Origin: Chitinophagaceae bacterium
Lineage (GTDB): Bacteria > Bacteroidota > Bacteroidia > Chitinophagales > Chitinophagaceae
NCBI GenBank assembly: GCA_026415715.1
Contig: JAOAGO010000031.1
Span: 1 to 33,468, forward strand
Length of the DNA: 33,468 nucleotides
Reading direction: 5' to 3'
The first letter of the stretch is position 1. Each line of letters opens with the position of its first letter. The notes beneath the pieces are model-generated. The model was given only the letters and a program-made list of their open reading frames with translations, did no database searches and was not told the origin of the DNA. Below, piece after piece: positions 1 to 6,817 of the stretch. A program made the translations under genes and the position numbers.

Positions 1-116
1 TAACCGATGAGATGGTGAAAGAAATTGAAAATAAAATTAACAACAGACCCGTAAGAAAATTTAATTACTTAACTCCTGATCAAGTGCTACTTAAAAAAAT
101 TGCACTTATGACTTGA
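1..116 (+). CDS. IS30-family transposase, C-terminal fragment
   Basis: An open frame runs in from the left edge (first full codon at 3) and stops with TGA at 114-116. The readable part is about 37 residues and contains NNRPVRKFNYLTPDQVL, the usual end of the DDE catalytic domain of IS30-family transposases, where N-N-R-P and a following T-P-x-x-V/L are conserved. These enzymes cut and join insertion-sequence ends. The gene is cut by the window edge, so it cannot be said whether it is intact upstream. It ends at the normal family C-terminus, with no sign of a frameshift in the visible part. A 7-bp-arm inverted repeat follows at 132-149 and may mark the end region of the element. No target duplication can be defined without the left end. 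Confidence 0.82.
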   Translation, partial: TDEMVKEIENKINNRPVRKFNYLTPDQVLLKKIALMT

Positions 117-131
117 ACTTACTGAAAGAAA

Positions 132-149
132 AAAGTTAAATGTAACTTT
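132..149. repeat. Short inverted repeat after the transposase gene
   Basis: AAAGTTA (132-138) and TAACTTT (143-149) are perfect inverted arms around a 4-nt loop, 15 nt after the transposase stop. It could be a weak terminator of the transposase transcript or a structure close to the right end of the insertion sequence. It is AT-rich, and no long T-run follows directly, so a strong terminator is unlikely. Confidence 0.3.
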
Positions 150-292
150 CATTTGTTATTGTTTTAATAAATACCGCTTTTATTTGAGTTGGCTACTTTT
201 CGTTTAATGACTACTTTATGTTACTTCTGCGTTTAATTGTGTTTAAACTATTGGTCTGCACATTTTATTAAACAATCGTTCCGAAGAAGTAT

Positions 293-547
293 TTATTTAT
301 AAATGTCTTTTCGGTGGCCTATTGCAAGAATTTCTACAGATTGCAGCTCATCAGAAATTTCATATATAATCCGATCATCTGCTACTCGAATACGGTACCC
401 ATTTCGTCCTTTTAGTTTAATGTAGCCGTTAGGTCTCGGATTTTCAGCCAGTCCGTAAATCGCTTTTTTAATTTTTGAAAAATAAGGTTCGTTAACTTCT
501 TCCAGAGTTTTTATCACGCTTTTTCTTAAAGTAATCTGATATGCCAT
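293..547 (-). CDS. RelE/ParE-superfamily toxin
   Basis: This 84-residue basic protein has the size and sequence pattern of RelE/ParE toxins. It has an N-terminal helix pair (residues about 8-35), a core K-L-K-G then Y-R-I-R-V (about 44-54), a central D-D-R-I-I-Y-E-I strand, and the closing V-E-I-L-A-I-G-H-R-K-D-I-Y. That ending is typical of the mRNA-interferase branch (RelE, YoeB-like). It would act in the cytoplasm, either cutting mRNA on the ribosome (RelE type) or poisoning gyrase (ParE type). The H-R-K-D-I-Y tail favours the RelE type. Its ATG follows the antitoxin stop with no spacer (TGA then ATG), so translation is probably coupled and expression is from the antitoxin promoter. It lies between an insertion-sequence end and core genes, typical for a mobile addiction module. 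Which RelE subfamily it belongs to cannot be settled by eye. Confidence 0.8.
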   Translation of the reverse strand: MAYQITLRKSVIKTLEEVNEPYFSKIKKAIYGLAENPRPNGYIKLKGRNGYRIRVADDRIIYEISDELQSVEILAIGHRKDIYK

Positions 548-760
548 TCATGATTTCTTTTTCCGATTTTCTTCCATGAGCTTAAACGCTTCGTCAACCG
601 GAACAGATGGTTCGTTAACGGATTTACTTTCGTCGTAGAGGCGAATATCTTCCAGCTCATCTAAAGCTTCTAAAAATTTATGGTACTCATCTATAGGCAA
701 GATGACTGATATTTTTTTACCGGTATGGTCGGTAATATATTGATGCGGGATAGGCTTCAT
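548..760 (-). CDS. Antitoxin of the RelE/ParE-type module
   Basis: This 70-residue protein directly upstream of the toxin begins M-K-P-I-P-H-Q-Y-I-T-D and has a strand-rich N-terminus (Y-I-T-D, K-K-I-S-V-I-L-P). An acidic helical segment follows (about residues 25-48, E-A-L-D-E-L-E-D-I-R-L-Y-D), then an extended C-terminus with a basic K-K-K end. This fits a Phd/RelB-like antitoxin, with an N-terminal DNA-binding and dimer part and a C-terminal toxin-wrapping part. The frame is open seven codons further up to a TTG at 779-781. I chose the ATG at 758-760 because a perfect TAnnTTTG -7 box on the minus strand (779-786) would start transcription about 14 nt before it, inside the longer version. 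Like other antitoxins it probably represses its own promoter together with the toxin. Confidence 0.72.
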   Translation of the reverse strand: MKPIPHQYITDHTGKKISVILPIDEYHKFLEALDELEDIRLYDESKSVNEPSVPVDEAFKLMEENRKKKS

Positions 761-778
761 TTTGCGACAATTTACTCT

Positions 779-786
779 CAAAGTTA
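779..786 (-). promoter_or_regulatory. -7 box of the toxin-antitoxin promoter
   Basis: Read on the minus strand this is TAACTTTG, an exact match to the Bacteroidota -7 consensus TAnnTTTG. Transcription would begin near 774, giving a leader of about 14 nt before the antitoxin ATG at 760. The sequence upstream is T-rich but has no clear TTTG -33 box. Confidence 0.45.
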
Positions 787-929
787 AAAAAAACTAAATA
801 TAAAGACCTGAATGGAGGATGCGATATTTGTTTTTGTAATTAAAACCACTTTTTCATTTAATTTTTGTTACGTTGTTACGACTTAATCTGACGGTTGGGA
901 TTAACCTCCTTTTCCCTTTCAGTGTCTCC

Positions 930-1195
930 GCCATCCGCCCAAGGTGTTATGTTCACGATCTTGTATGACCGGTACAGACAGGCGGGCTGCTGAATAATGA
1001 GTACAACACCTTACCTCTTGCCACCTCTCCAGCAGAAGAGGGGATAAAGGGCGAGGGAAAAAGCAGATAAGCGTATCTGCCGGCGAAGGGCTGCCCCGCC
1101 CGGAAGGCGAACGAAGTGAGGCGGTTCCGCCTGTGGCGGACCGGCCGGAGCGACAGCGAAGCCTGTAGGGCGGGGAACCACAACTGAGCAGAGCT
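930..1195. other. GC-rich, hairpin-rich non-coding stretch
   Basis: The 538 nt between the antitoxin promoter and prfB hold no credible gene. About 930-1195 is far richer in G and C than its AT-rich flanks and is full of inverted repeats. These are AAGGTGTT (941-948) with AACACCTT (1005-1012), CCCCGCCC (1094-1101) with GGGCGGGG (1168-1175), and the small hairpins AGGCGG-TT-CCGCCT (about 1119-1132) and CCGCC-TGT-GGCGG (about 1127-1139). Open frames on the minus strand here are rich in S, P, R and G and match no family I know. The stretch has the look of a dispersed intergenic repeat. Positions 782-930 and 1195-1300 are AT-rich and hold only the two promoters listed. Confidence 0.5.
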
Positions 1196-1304
1196 ACCTC
1201 TGCCGACAGCCCCAAAAATTTATTTCAATCATTGTTGCAAAGTTTATTTTTCGTTCTTTTGTTTCTGAAAAGCGGAGCCTGTACATACCGCATTGTAAAT
1301 TTTG

Positions 1305-1312
1305 TATTTTTG
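1305..1312 (+). promoter_or_regulatory. -7 box of the prfB promoter
   Basis: TATTTTTG matches TAnnTTTG exactly and lies 8 nt before the prfB ATG. Transcription would start about 1316-1320, so the mRNA would be leaderless or nearly so. No clear TTTG stands at the right distance upstream, so this is suggestive only. Confidence 0.4.
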
Positions 1313-1320
1313 CGGCCGCT

Positions 1321-2410
1321 ATGACGCAGGAAAAACTTCAGGATTTGCGGACACGGCTTTCCGTGTTAAGGAGGTTTCTTTGACGTTGACCAACGCATTG
1401 CCAAACTGCAAAACGATAAGCAACTGACGTTGAGTCCGGGCTTTTGGGATGACAACGCCCGGGCCACCTCCATCATGAAAAACATAAAGATTAACGAATA
1501 CTGGATTAAACTGTACGAACAGGCCGAACGCCATGTGGAAGATTTTGCCGTATTGTTTGACTTCTGGAAAAGCGGCGATGCCACCGAGCAGGAAACGCAG
1601 GAGGCATATAACAAAGCCCTCCAGATTTTAGATGACACGGAATTTAAAGCCACGCTGAACGAACCGGAAGATGAACTGCCGGCCGTACTGCAGATTAATG
1701 CCGGGGCGGGGGGTACCGAAAGTCAGGACTGGGCAGAAATGCTTGCCCGCATGTACCGCATGTATGGCGAAAAGCAGGGATGGAAAGTGACTGAACTGGA
1801 CTGGGTATGGGGCGACGGCGCCGGTATTAAAACCTGTACTCTCCAGTTTGACGGTGAATTTGCCTACGGCTACCTGAAGGGCGAAAGCGGCGTGCACCGG
1901 CTGGGGCGCATATCGCCTTTTGACAGCAATGCCCGCCGGCACACTTCATTTGCTTCCGTATTTGTTTATCCGCTGGTAGATGACACAATAAACATAGAAA
2001 TAAAAGACAGCGACATCAAAATGGAAACGGCACGCAGCGGGGGAGCCGGCGGACAAAATGTAAATAAAGTAGAAACCAAAGTAATGCTGACGCACATACC
2101 CACGGGAATAGTGGTGGTATGCCAAACGGAACGCACTCAACTGGGGAATCGCGAAAAAGCCATGCAGATGCTGAAAAGCCGTCTGTACGAAGAAGAACTT
2201 CGCAAGCGCAACGAGCTGAAAGAGGCTGCCAATGCCAAAAAGAAAAAAATAGAATGGGGAAGCCAGATTCGCAGTTATGTGTTTCATCCGTATAAACTCA
2301 TTAAAGATCATCGTACCGGTTACGAAACGTCCAACGTACAGCCGGTGATGGATGGCGAACTGGACGGTTTCATAAAAGCGTATCTGATGAGTGAAAAAGA
2401 AGCGGACTAA
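1321..2410 (+). CDS. prfB: Peptide chain release factor 2 (programmed +1 frameshift)
   Basis: Release factor 2 recognises UGA and UAA stop codons and triggers peptide release on the ribosome. The gene is in two frames: codons 1321-1380 (ATG to CTT), then, after skipping T1381, 1382-2410. The product is about 362 residues, normal for RF2. The second frame shows the RF2 codon-reading tripeptide S-P-F in [15 protein letters not shown] and the peptidyl-transfer motif G-G-Q in [11 protein letters not shown]. The in-frame TGA at 1381-1383 is the classic autoregulatory site: when RF2 is scarce the ribosome shifts and makes more. Joined across the shift, the protein reads S-V-L-R-R-F-L-D-V-D-Q-R-I, as in other RF2 proteins. 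pruA follows after 29 nt and may be co-transcribed. Confidence 0.96.
1367..1384 (+). promoter_or_regulatory. prfB: prfB programmed +1 frameshift signal
   Basis: TAAGGAGGT (1367-1375) is a full-strength internal Shine-Dalgarno sequence. It is followed after TTT by the slippery CTT-TGA-C (1378-1384). Spacing and bases match the well-known prfB recoding site (AGG-GGG-TAT-CTT-TGA-C in Escherichia coli). The ribosome shifts +1 on CTT, reading TTT-GAC instead of the UGA stop, when release factor 2 is limiting. Confidence 0.95.
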
Positions 2411-2439
2411 ACCTGATTTATTGAAACGAAACAGATATT

Positions 2440-4071
2440 ATGCATACGGGAACCTTTATTTATCCGATGCCGGCCAATGAACCGGTATTGTCTTATGCGC
2501 CCGGTTCGCCTGAACGAAAAAAATTAAAGGAGGCGCTTGCCGAACTTAAAAGCCGGGAAGAAGATATACCCATGTACATTGGCGGCGAGGAAGTGCGTAC
2601 AGGAAAAAAAACAGCCATCCGGCCTCCGCATGAAAAAAACCATGTTTTAGGATACTACCATGCCGGCGACGAATCGCATGTGAGGCTGGCCATTGAAAAA
2701 GCATTGGCGGCTAAAGAGCAATGGGAAAACATGAGTTGGGAAAACCGGGCCAATATTTTTCTGAAAGCGGCCGAACTGATTTCGGGGAAATACCGCTTTT
2801 ACATGAATGCCGCAACCATGCTGGGCCAGAGCAAAAATGTGTTTCAGGCCGAAATAGACAGCGCCTGCGAAATCATAGATTTTCTGCGTTTTAATGTTCA
2901 TTTTCTTTCAGAAATCTATAAACAGCAACCGATAAGCAGTGCGGGTATTCACAACCGTATGGAGTACCGTCCGCTGGAAGGATTTGTGCTGGCAGTAACG
3001 CCTTTTAATTTTACGGCTATCGGTGGCAATTTGCCTACGGCGCCGGCATTGTGCGGTAATGTGGTTATCTGGAAACCGGCTAACGCACAAATCTATTCGG
3101 CACACATGTTTATGAAAGTGTTGCGTGAAGCCGGTTTGCCCGAGGGGGTCATTAATCTGGTTTATGTGGATGGTCCTACGGTGGGAGATGTATGTTTCCA
3201 CCATCCGGATTTTGCCGGCGTACACTTTACGGGCAGTACGGGTGTGTTTCAGAAAATGTGGGAGACCATCGGCCGAAACATCGGCATATACAAAACCTAT
3301 CCCCGTATTGTGGGCGAAACGGGAGGAAAAGATTTTGTGCTGGCACATAAGAGTGCGGATACAGATGTGTTGGTAACGGCGCTTTTACGCGGCGCTTTTG
3401 AATATCAGGGCCAGAAATGTTCAGCAGCTTCCCGGGCTTATATACCCTCAAATCTGGCTGCAGAAGTAAAAGAAAAACTGATAGCGGGAGTAAAAAGCAT
3501 GAAAATAGGAAGCCCGGAGGATTTCACCTGTTTTATCAATGCCGTGATTGATGAAAAAAGTTTCAATAATATTAAAAACTATATTGACAATGTGAGTAAA
3601 AGTAAAGACGCTGAAATATGGGTAGGTGGACAGTGCGACGGAAGCAAAGGATGGTTTATAGAGCCCACGATAATCCATACCACAAACCCGCAGTACGTGA
3701 CGATGTGCGAAGAGATTTTCGGGCCCGTGCTGACGGTATATGTTTATGATGAAAACGATTTTGAAAAAGCGCTGTACCTGGTGACTATCACTTCGCCGTA
3801 TGCGCTGACGGGTTCCATTATAGCGCAAGACCGTTATGCGATAGAGCTGGCCACCCGAAAATTAAGAAATGCCGCCGGTAATTTTTATATCAACGACAAG
3901 CCTACGGGGGCAGTGGTTGGCCAGCAACCCTTTGGCGGAGCCCGACAAAGCGGCACCAACGACAAAGCCGGAAGCATACTCAATCTGTACAGGTGGTTAA
4001 GCGCAAGAGCTATTAAAGAAACTTTTCAGCCACCCACAGATTACCGGTATCCGTTTATGATGGAGGAATAA
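2440..4071 (+). CDS. pruA: 1-pyrroline-5-carboxylate dehydrogenase (L-glutamate gamma-semialdehyde dehydrogenase)
   Basis: This enzyme oxidises glutamate semialdehyde to glutamate with NAD+, the second step of proline breakdown. The protein has 543 residues, normal for the stand-alone form. Aldehyde dehydrogenase landmarks are visible: T-P-F-N-F-T-A-I-G-G-N-L-P (about 187-199), the cofactor-site F-T-G-S-T (about 263-267), the general base Glu293 in V-G-E-T-G-G-K-D, the catalytic Cys327 in Y-Q-G-Q-K-C-S-A-A-S, and E-E-I-F-G-P-V-L-T. The Q-G-Q-K-C-S-A-A-S-R-A form of the cysteine motif and the P-F-G-G-A-R-Q-S-G-T-N end are those of PruA rather than of general aldehyde dehydrogenases. It sits 29 nt after prfB. 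No proline dehydrogenase (PutA/PrdH) is in the window, so the first step must be encoded elsewhere. Confidence 0.93.
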   Translation: MHTGTFIYPMPANEPVLSYAPGSPERKKLKEALAELKSREEDIPMYIGGEEVRTGKKTAIRPPHEKNHVLGYYHAGDESHVRLAIEKALAAKEQWENMSWENRANIFLKAAELISGKYRFYMNAATMLGQSKNVFQAEIDSACEIIDFLRFNVHFLSEIYKQQPISSAGIHNRMEYRPLEGFVLAVTPFNFTAIGGNLPTAPALCGNVVIWKPANAQIYSAHMFMKVLREAGLPEGVINLVYVDGPTVGDVCFHHPDFAGVHFTGSTGVFQKMWETIGRNIGIYKTYPRIVGETGGKDFVLAHKSADTDVLVTALLRGAFEYQGQKCSAASRAYIPSNLAAEVKEKLIAGVKSMKIGSPEDFTCFINAVIDEKSFNNIKNYIDNVSKSKDAEIWVGGQCDGSKGWFIEPTIIHTTNPQYVTMCEEIFGPVLTVYVYDENDFEKALYLVTITSPYALTGSIIAQDRYAIELATRKLRNAAGNFYINDKPTGAVVGQQPFGGARQSGTNDKAGSILNLYRWLSARAIKETFQPPTDYRYPFMMEE

Positions 4072-4126
4072 TATAAAAAGAACGGAAGACTCTGAACCTG
4101 AAGCGAGGTGCAAATAAAATTACAGC

Positions 4127-5176
4127 TTGAAAGAAAAAATACATATTCTGATGACCGGGGCGGGGGCGCCGGGTGCGGCAGGCATCATCAAATGCCTGAG
4201 CGTTGCAGACAAGATTTGTCTGTTTCTGGTTGATAAAAATCCCGAAGCATATTCCCGTTATCTGCCTAATCCCAACATTTCAGGATTTGAAAAAGTGCCT
4301 TCCGGAAATGAACCTGAGTATGCAAATGAGCTATTAAGACTTTGTAAAAAATATGAAATAGACATTGTTTTTCCATTGGTAACCAATGAATTGATTGCAC
4401 TTTCTGAAAGTTTAAATTTATTTCACGAAAATGGAATTAAAATCCCGATAACCCCTTTGCCTTCTCTGGAAATAGCCATAAACAAAAGCCGGCTGTATCA
4501 GTTTCTGGAATGGCGCGGAATTCCGGTTCCTGCTTTTCGGGTGGTTGAAAATGCAGAACAATTTAAAACAGCGGTTGCGGAGTTGGGATATCCGGAAAAA
4601 CCGGTTTGTTTTAAACCTTCGGTATCTAACGGAAGCAGAGGATTTCGGATTCTGGATGCCGGTAAAGACGAAAGAGAATTGTTGTGGAAAGAAAAACCCT
4701 ATTCGGCATATATTCAGCCTGCCGAAGCGGAACGGTTGCTTACGGGCTATCCGATTCCGGAATTGCTGGTGAGCGAATATTTGCCCGGCGATGAGTTTTC
4801 GGTTGATTGCCTGGCAAATCAGGGACAAGCGATTCTGATTGTACCGCGCATTCGGAGAAAAATGGTCAACGGCATCAGCGTAATGGGCGAATTGATTCAT
4901 CAAAAAGACATTATGGAGTATTGCCGCTCCATTGTACGTGAACTTAGGCTGCACGGATGCATTGGCTTTCAGTTAAAACAATCGGCCCGGGGCGATTATT
5001 TGCTGGTTGAAATAAATCCCCGGGTTCAGGGCAGCGTATCGGTGTTGTTAGGGGCCGGCATTAATCTTCCGTGGCTGGCCGTAAAACAGGAGCTGAACAT
5101 GCCTGTCCGTACTGAAGAATTGCAGGTAAAATGGGGTGTAAAATTTTACCGGTACTGGGAAGATGTATTTTACTGA
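4127..5176 (+). CDS. ATP-grasp protein, carbamoyl-phosphate-synthase-large-chain-like
   Basis: This 349-residue protein has the ATP-grasp layout. An N-terminal Rossmann-like part opens I-H-I-L-M-T-G-A-G-A-P-G (residues 5-16). Next comes the nucleotide lysine in V-C-F-K-P-S-V-S-N-G-S-R-G-F (Lys163), the hinge strand V-S-E-Y-L-P-G-D-E-F-S-V-D (about 215-227), and the Mg-ATP motif L-V-E-I-N-P-R-V-Q-G-S (Glu295, Asn297). Such proteins join a carboxylate to an amine or thiol using ATP. The resemblance is to single-domain CarB-like enzymes often found in surface-sugar or peptide-like pathways, and the substrate cannot be read from the sequence. The start is taken at TTG 4127 because the first ATG (4151) would cut the first beta strand and a stop codon lies 12 nt upstream. 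It is followed by the TraB-like gene 113 nt later. Confidence 0.8.
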   Translation: MKEKIHILMTGAGAPGAAGIIKCLSVADKICLFLVDKNPEAYSRYLPNPNISGFEKVPSGNEPEYANELLRLCKKYEIDIVFPLVTNELIALSESLNLFHENGIKIPITPLPSLEIAINKSRLYQFLEWRGIPVPAFRVVENAEQFKTAVAELGYPEKPVCFKPSVSNGSRGFRILDAGKDERELLWKEKPYSAYIQPAEAERLLTGYPIPELLVSEYLPGDEFSVDCLANQGQAILIVPRIRRKMVNGISVMGELIHQKDIMEYCRSIVRELRLHGCIGFQLKQSARGDYLLVEINPRVQGSVSVLLGAGINLPWLAVKQELNMPVRTEELQVKWGVKFYRYWEDVFY

Positions 5177-5289
5177 AATGCGATGCAACGAAACCTTACC
5201 ATTTCGTCATCACATATAACGAAAAACATCAGTCGGGTGTTTTTTATGAGTGGTTTGAAATGATTATTACCGTCATTTTAATTGCGGCT

Positions 5290-6192
5290 ATGAAACACAG
5301 AATTGTTTTGTTATGGTTAAGCTTTTTTGCGTTCATCCTCAGCGCCGGCGCTCAGGAAAATGAACGTACGTTGTTATGGGAAATCAGCGGAAAAGGTATT
5401 TCCCGCCCGTCCTATCTGTTTGGCACCATGCATCTGCTGTGCGAAGACGATGCGGGTTTCGGTGAAGCCGTACACAAAGCATTGGATAGTGTGGATGAAC
5501 TGTATCTGGAAGCCGACCTCAGCAATCCCTTTGAAATCTTTTCAGCGGTTAGTCAACTTACCATGCGGGGCGATACTACCTTAAAAGACTTACTCACCGA
5601 AAAGCAATACAGGAAAGTAAAAGAATATTTCAAAGATAAAAGCATCTTTCCCTTTTTCATTCTGGAAAAAATGAAGCCGATGCTTGCGGTATCTCTGATT
5701 CAGCAGGATGAATTTCCCTGCGATAAAGTAACCATCATGGAGCAATTGCTGATGCAGGAAGCCAAAAAAAGAAACAAAAAGATGAAAGGCCTGGAAACAT
5801 TTTCTTACCAGGCTTCCATGCTGGATGAGATTCCTTATAAATATCAGGCCGAACAACTGGTAAACTATATTGAAAAACAAACGGACAAAGAAGAGTCGGA
5901 GCGTATGCTCAAAATTCTTACCGATGCATACCTTCAGCAGGATTTAAAAAAGTTAGACTCGCTGCTGTTTCATTCCGAATTCGGCGTTGCGGAATATGCC
6001 GATGTTTTATTATACCGGCGAAATGAGGCATGGGCAAAAAAACTGGATGCTTTGCTGAGCAGCAAGTCGTTATTTATTGCGGTGGGAGCAGGGCATTTGC
6101 CGGGCGAGCGGGGATTAATTTCTTTATTGCGCAAAAAAGGGTATATAGTCAGACCTTTGAGCAACCCATCGCCTAAAGTAAAAGTACTATAG
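5290..6192 (+). CDS. TraB/GumN-family protein, exported
   Basis: This 300-residue protein begins M-K-H-R-I-V-L-L-W-L-S-F-F-A-F-I-L-S-A-G-A-Q, a clear signal peptide cut after A-G-A (about residue 21). The mature part has the paired motifs of the TraB/GumN (Tiki-like) family: S-Y-L-F-G-T-M-H (His48) near the N-terminus and A-V-G-A-G-H-L-P-G (His269) near the C-terminus. In the Tiki branch these are metal-binding parts of a metalloprotease-like active site; the bacterial members mostly have no proven function. The frame is open 53 codons upstream to 5131, overlapping the preceding gene, but the ATG at 5290 places the signal peptide at the N-terminus and is preferred. The location is likely periplasmic. 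Confidence 0.82.
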   Translation: MKHRIVLLWLSFFAFILSAGAQENERTLLWEISGKGISRPSYLFGTMHLLCEDDAGFGEAVHKALDSVDELYLEADLSNPFEIFSAVSQLTMRGDTTLKDLLTEKQYRKVKEYFKDKSIFPFFILEKMKPMLAVSLIQQDEFPCDKVTIMEQLLMQEAKKRNKKMKGLETFSYQASMLDEIPYKYQAEQLVNYIEKQTDKEESERMLKILTDAYLQQDLKKLDSLLFHSEFGVAEYADVLLYRRNEAWAKKLDALLSSKSLFIAVGAGHLPGERGLISLLRKKGYIVRPLSNPSPKVKVL

Positions 6193-6242
6193 CCCGGAAT
6201 ATTCGCCGGCACGGTAACCCCTCATCTCAAAGATTATCCGGT

Positions 6243-6659
6243 TTAATATTCTTCCAGAGCCGAAAACATGAAGCGGCATTCAATCAAGGCATTTTCATCG
6301 CTGTCACTTCCATGAATGGCATTTTCGCCCACCGAAGAAGCATATAATTTCCGTATGGTGTTCGGTTCGGCTTTGGCAGGGTCTGTATGTCCGATTAATT
6401 TCCTGAAATCTTCTACGGCGTTTTCTTTTTCCAGGATGGCGGCAATGATAGGCCCGCTGCTCATAAAGCTTACCAGTTCGGCATAGAATGGTTTATCTTT
6501 ATGAACGGCATAAAACTGTGCGGCTTTTTCCGGAGAAAGACGGGTAAGTTTGAGGGCTTTTATATGAAAACCTTCTTTCAGAATACGGTCCAGGATGGCT
6601 CCGGCATGACCGTTTTTCATAGCATCCGGTTTAATCATCGTAAAGGTTCTGTTTCCCAT
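6243..6659 (-). CDS. ndk: Nucleoside diphosphate kinase
   Basis: The enzyme moves the gamma phosphate between nucleoside triphosphates and diphosphates through a phospho-histidine. The 138 residues match the compact bacterial enzyme. Visible motifs are T-F-T-M-I-K-P-D-A (5-13), the catalytic N-A-I-H-G-S-D-S (His116) and the S-G-P at 68-70. The gene is convergent with the TraB-like gene (50 nt between stops) and divergent from the DHH phosphoesterase gene. A promoter with an exact -7 box is seen upstream. Confidence 0.96.
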   Translation of the reverse strand: MGNRTFTMIKPDAMKNGHAGAILDRILKEGFHIKALKLTRLSPEKAAQFYAVHKDKPFYAELVSFMSSGPIIAAILEKENAVEDFRKLIGHTDPAKAEPNTIRKLYASSVGENAIHGSDSDENALIECRFMFSALEEY

Positions 6660-6685
6660 GCGTTAAGATTTTTTACAAACGGGCG

Positions 6686-6693
6686 CAAAGGTA
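6686..6693 (-). promoter_or_regulatory. -7 box of the ndk promoter
   Basis: On the minus strand this reads TACCTTTG, an exact TAnnTTTG. A GTTG about 18 nt further upstream on the same strand could serve as the -33 box. Transcription would begin about 20 nt before the ndk ATG. Confidence 0.5.
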
Positions 6694-6781
6694 AGGAATC
6701 AAAAAGATTAACAACCGTTACGGTGGTGTTTTATCATTCTTTTATCAAATACCGAAGGATGAATTCTTCAGGGATACCTTC

Positions 6782-6810
6782 TTTTAGCAACTCAGAAACA
6801 CTTATCTTCG
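6782..6810 (+). promoter_or_regulatory. Probable promoter of the DHH phosphoesterase-FKBP operon
   Basis: TTTT (6782-6785) is followed after 17 nt by TATCTTCG (6803-6810), one base off TAnnTTTG. Transcription would begin only a few nucleotides before the proposed TTG start at 6818, giving an almost leaderless message. Confidence 0.35.
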
Positions 6811-6817
6811 CCCCGCC

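Noticed and set aside
919-1215. Two overlapping minus-strand open frames (98 and 76 residues)
   Set aside because: They lie in the GC-rich hairpin stretch, have low-complexity S/P/R/G-rich translations, no recognisable family and no start context.
1381-1383. In-frame stop early in prfB, which could look like a pseudogene
   Set aside because: The stop is the UGA of the standard prfB recoding signal with Shine-Dalgarno and CTT-TGA-C in the right place, and the second frame is complete.
1628-2311. Minus-strand open frames opposite prfB
   Set aside because: They are antisense shadows of a well-conserved gene; the translations are rich in H, F and Q and match nothing.
4418-4954. 178-residue minus-strand frame opposite the ATP-grasp gene
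   Set aside because: The plus-strand frame has clear catalytic motifs over the same bases; the antisense translation has no domain pattern.
5131-5289. Longer start for the TraB-like protein at 5131
   Set aside because: It would bury the signal peptide 53 residues inside the protein and overlap the ATP-grasp gene.
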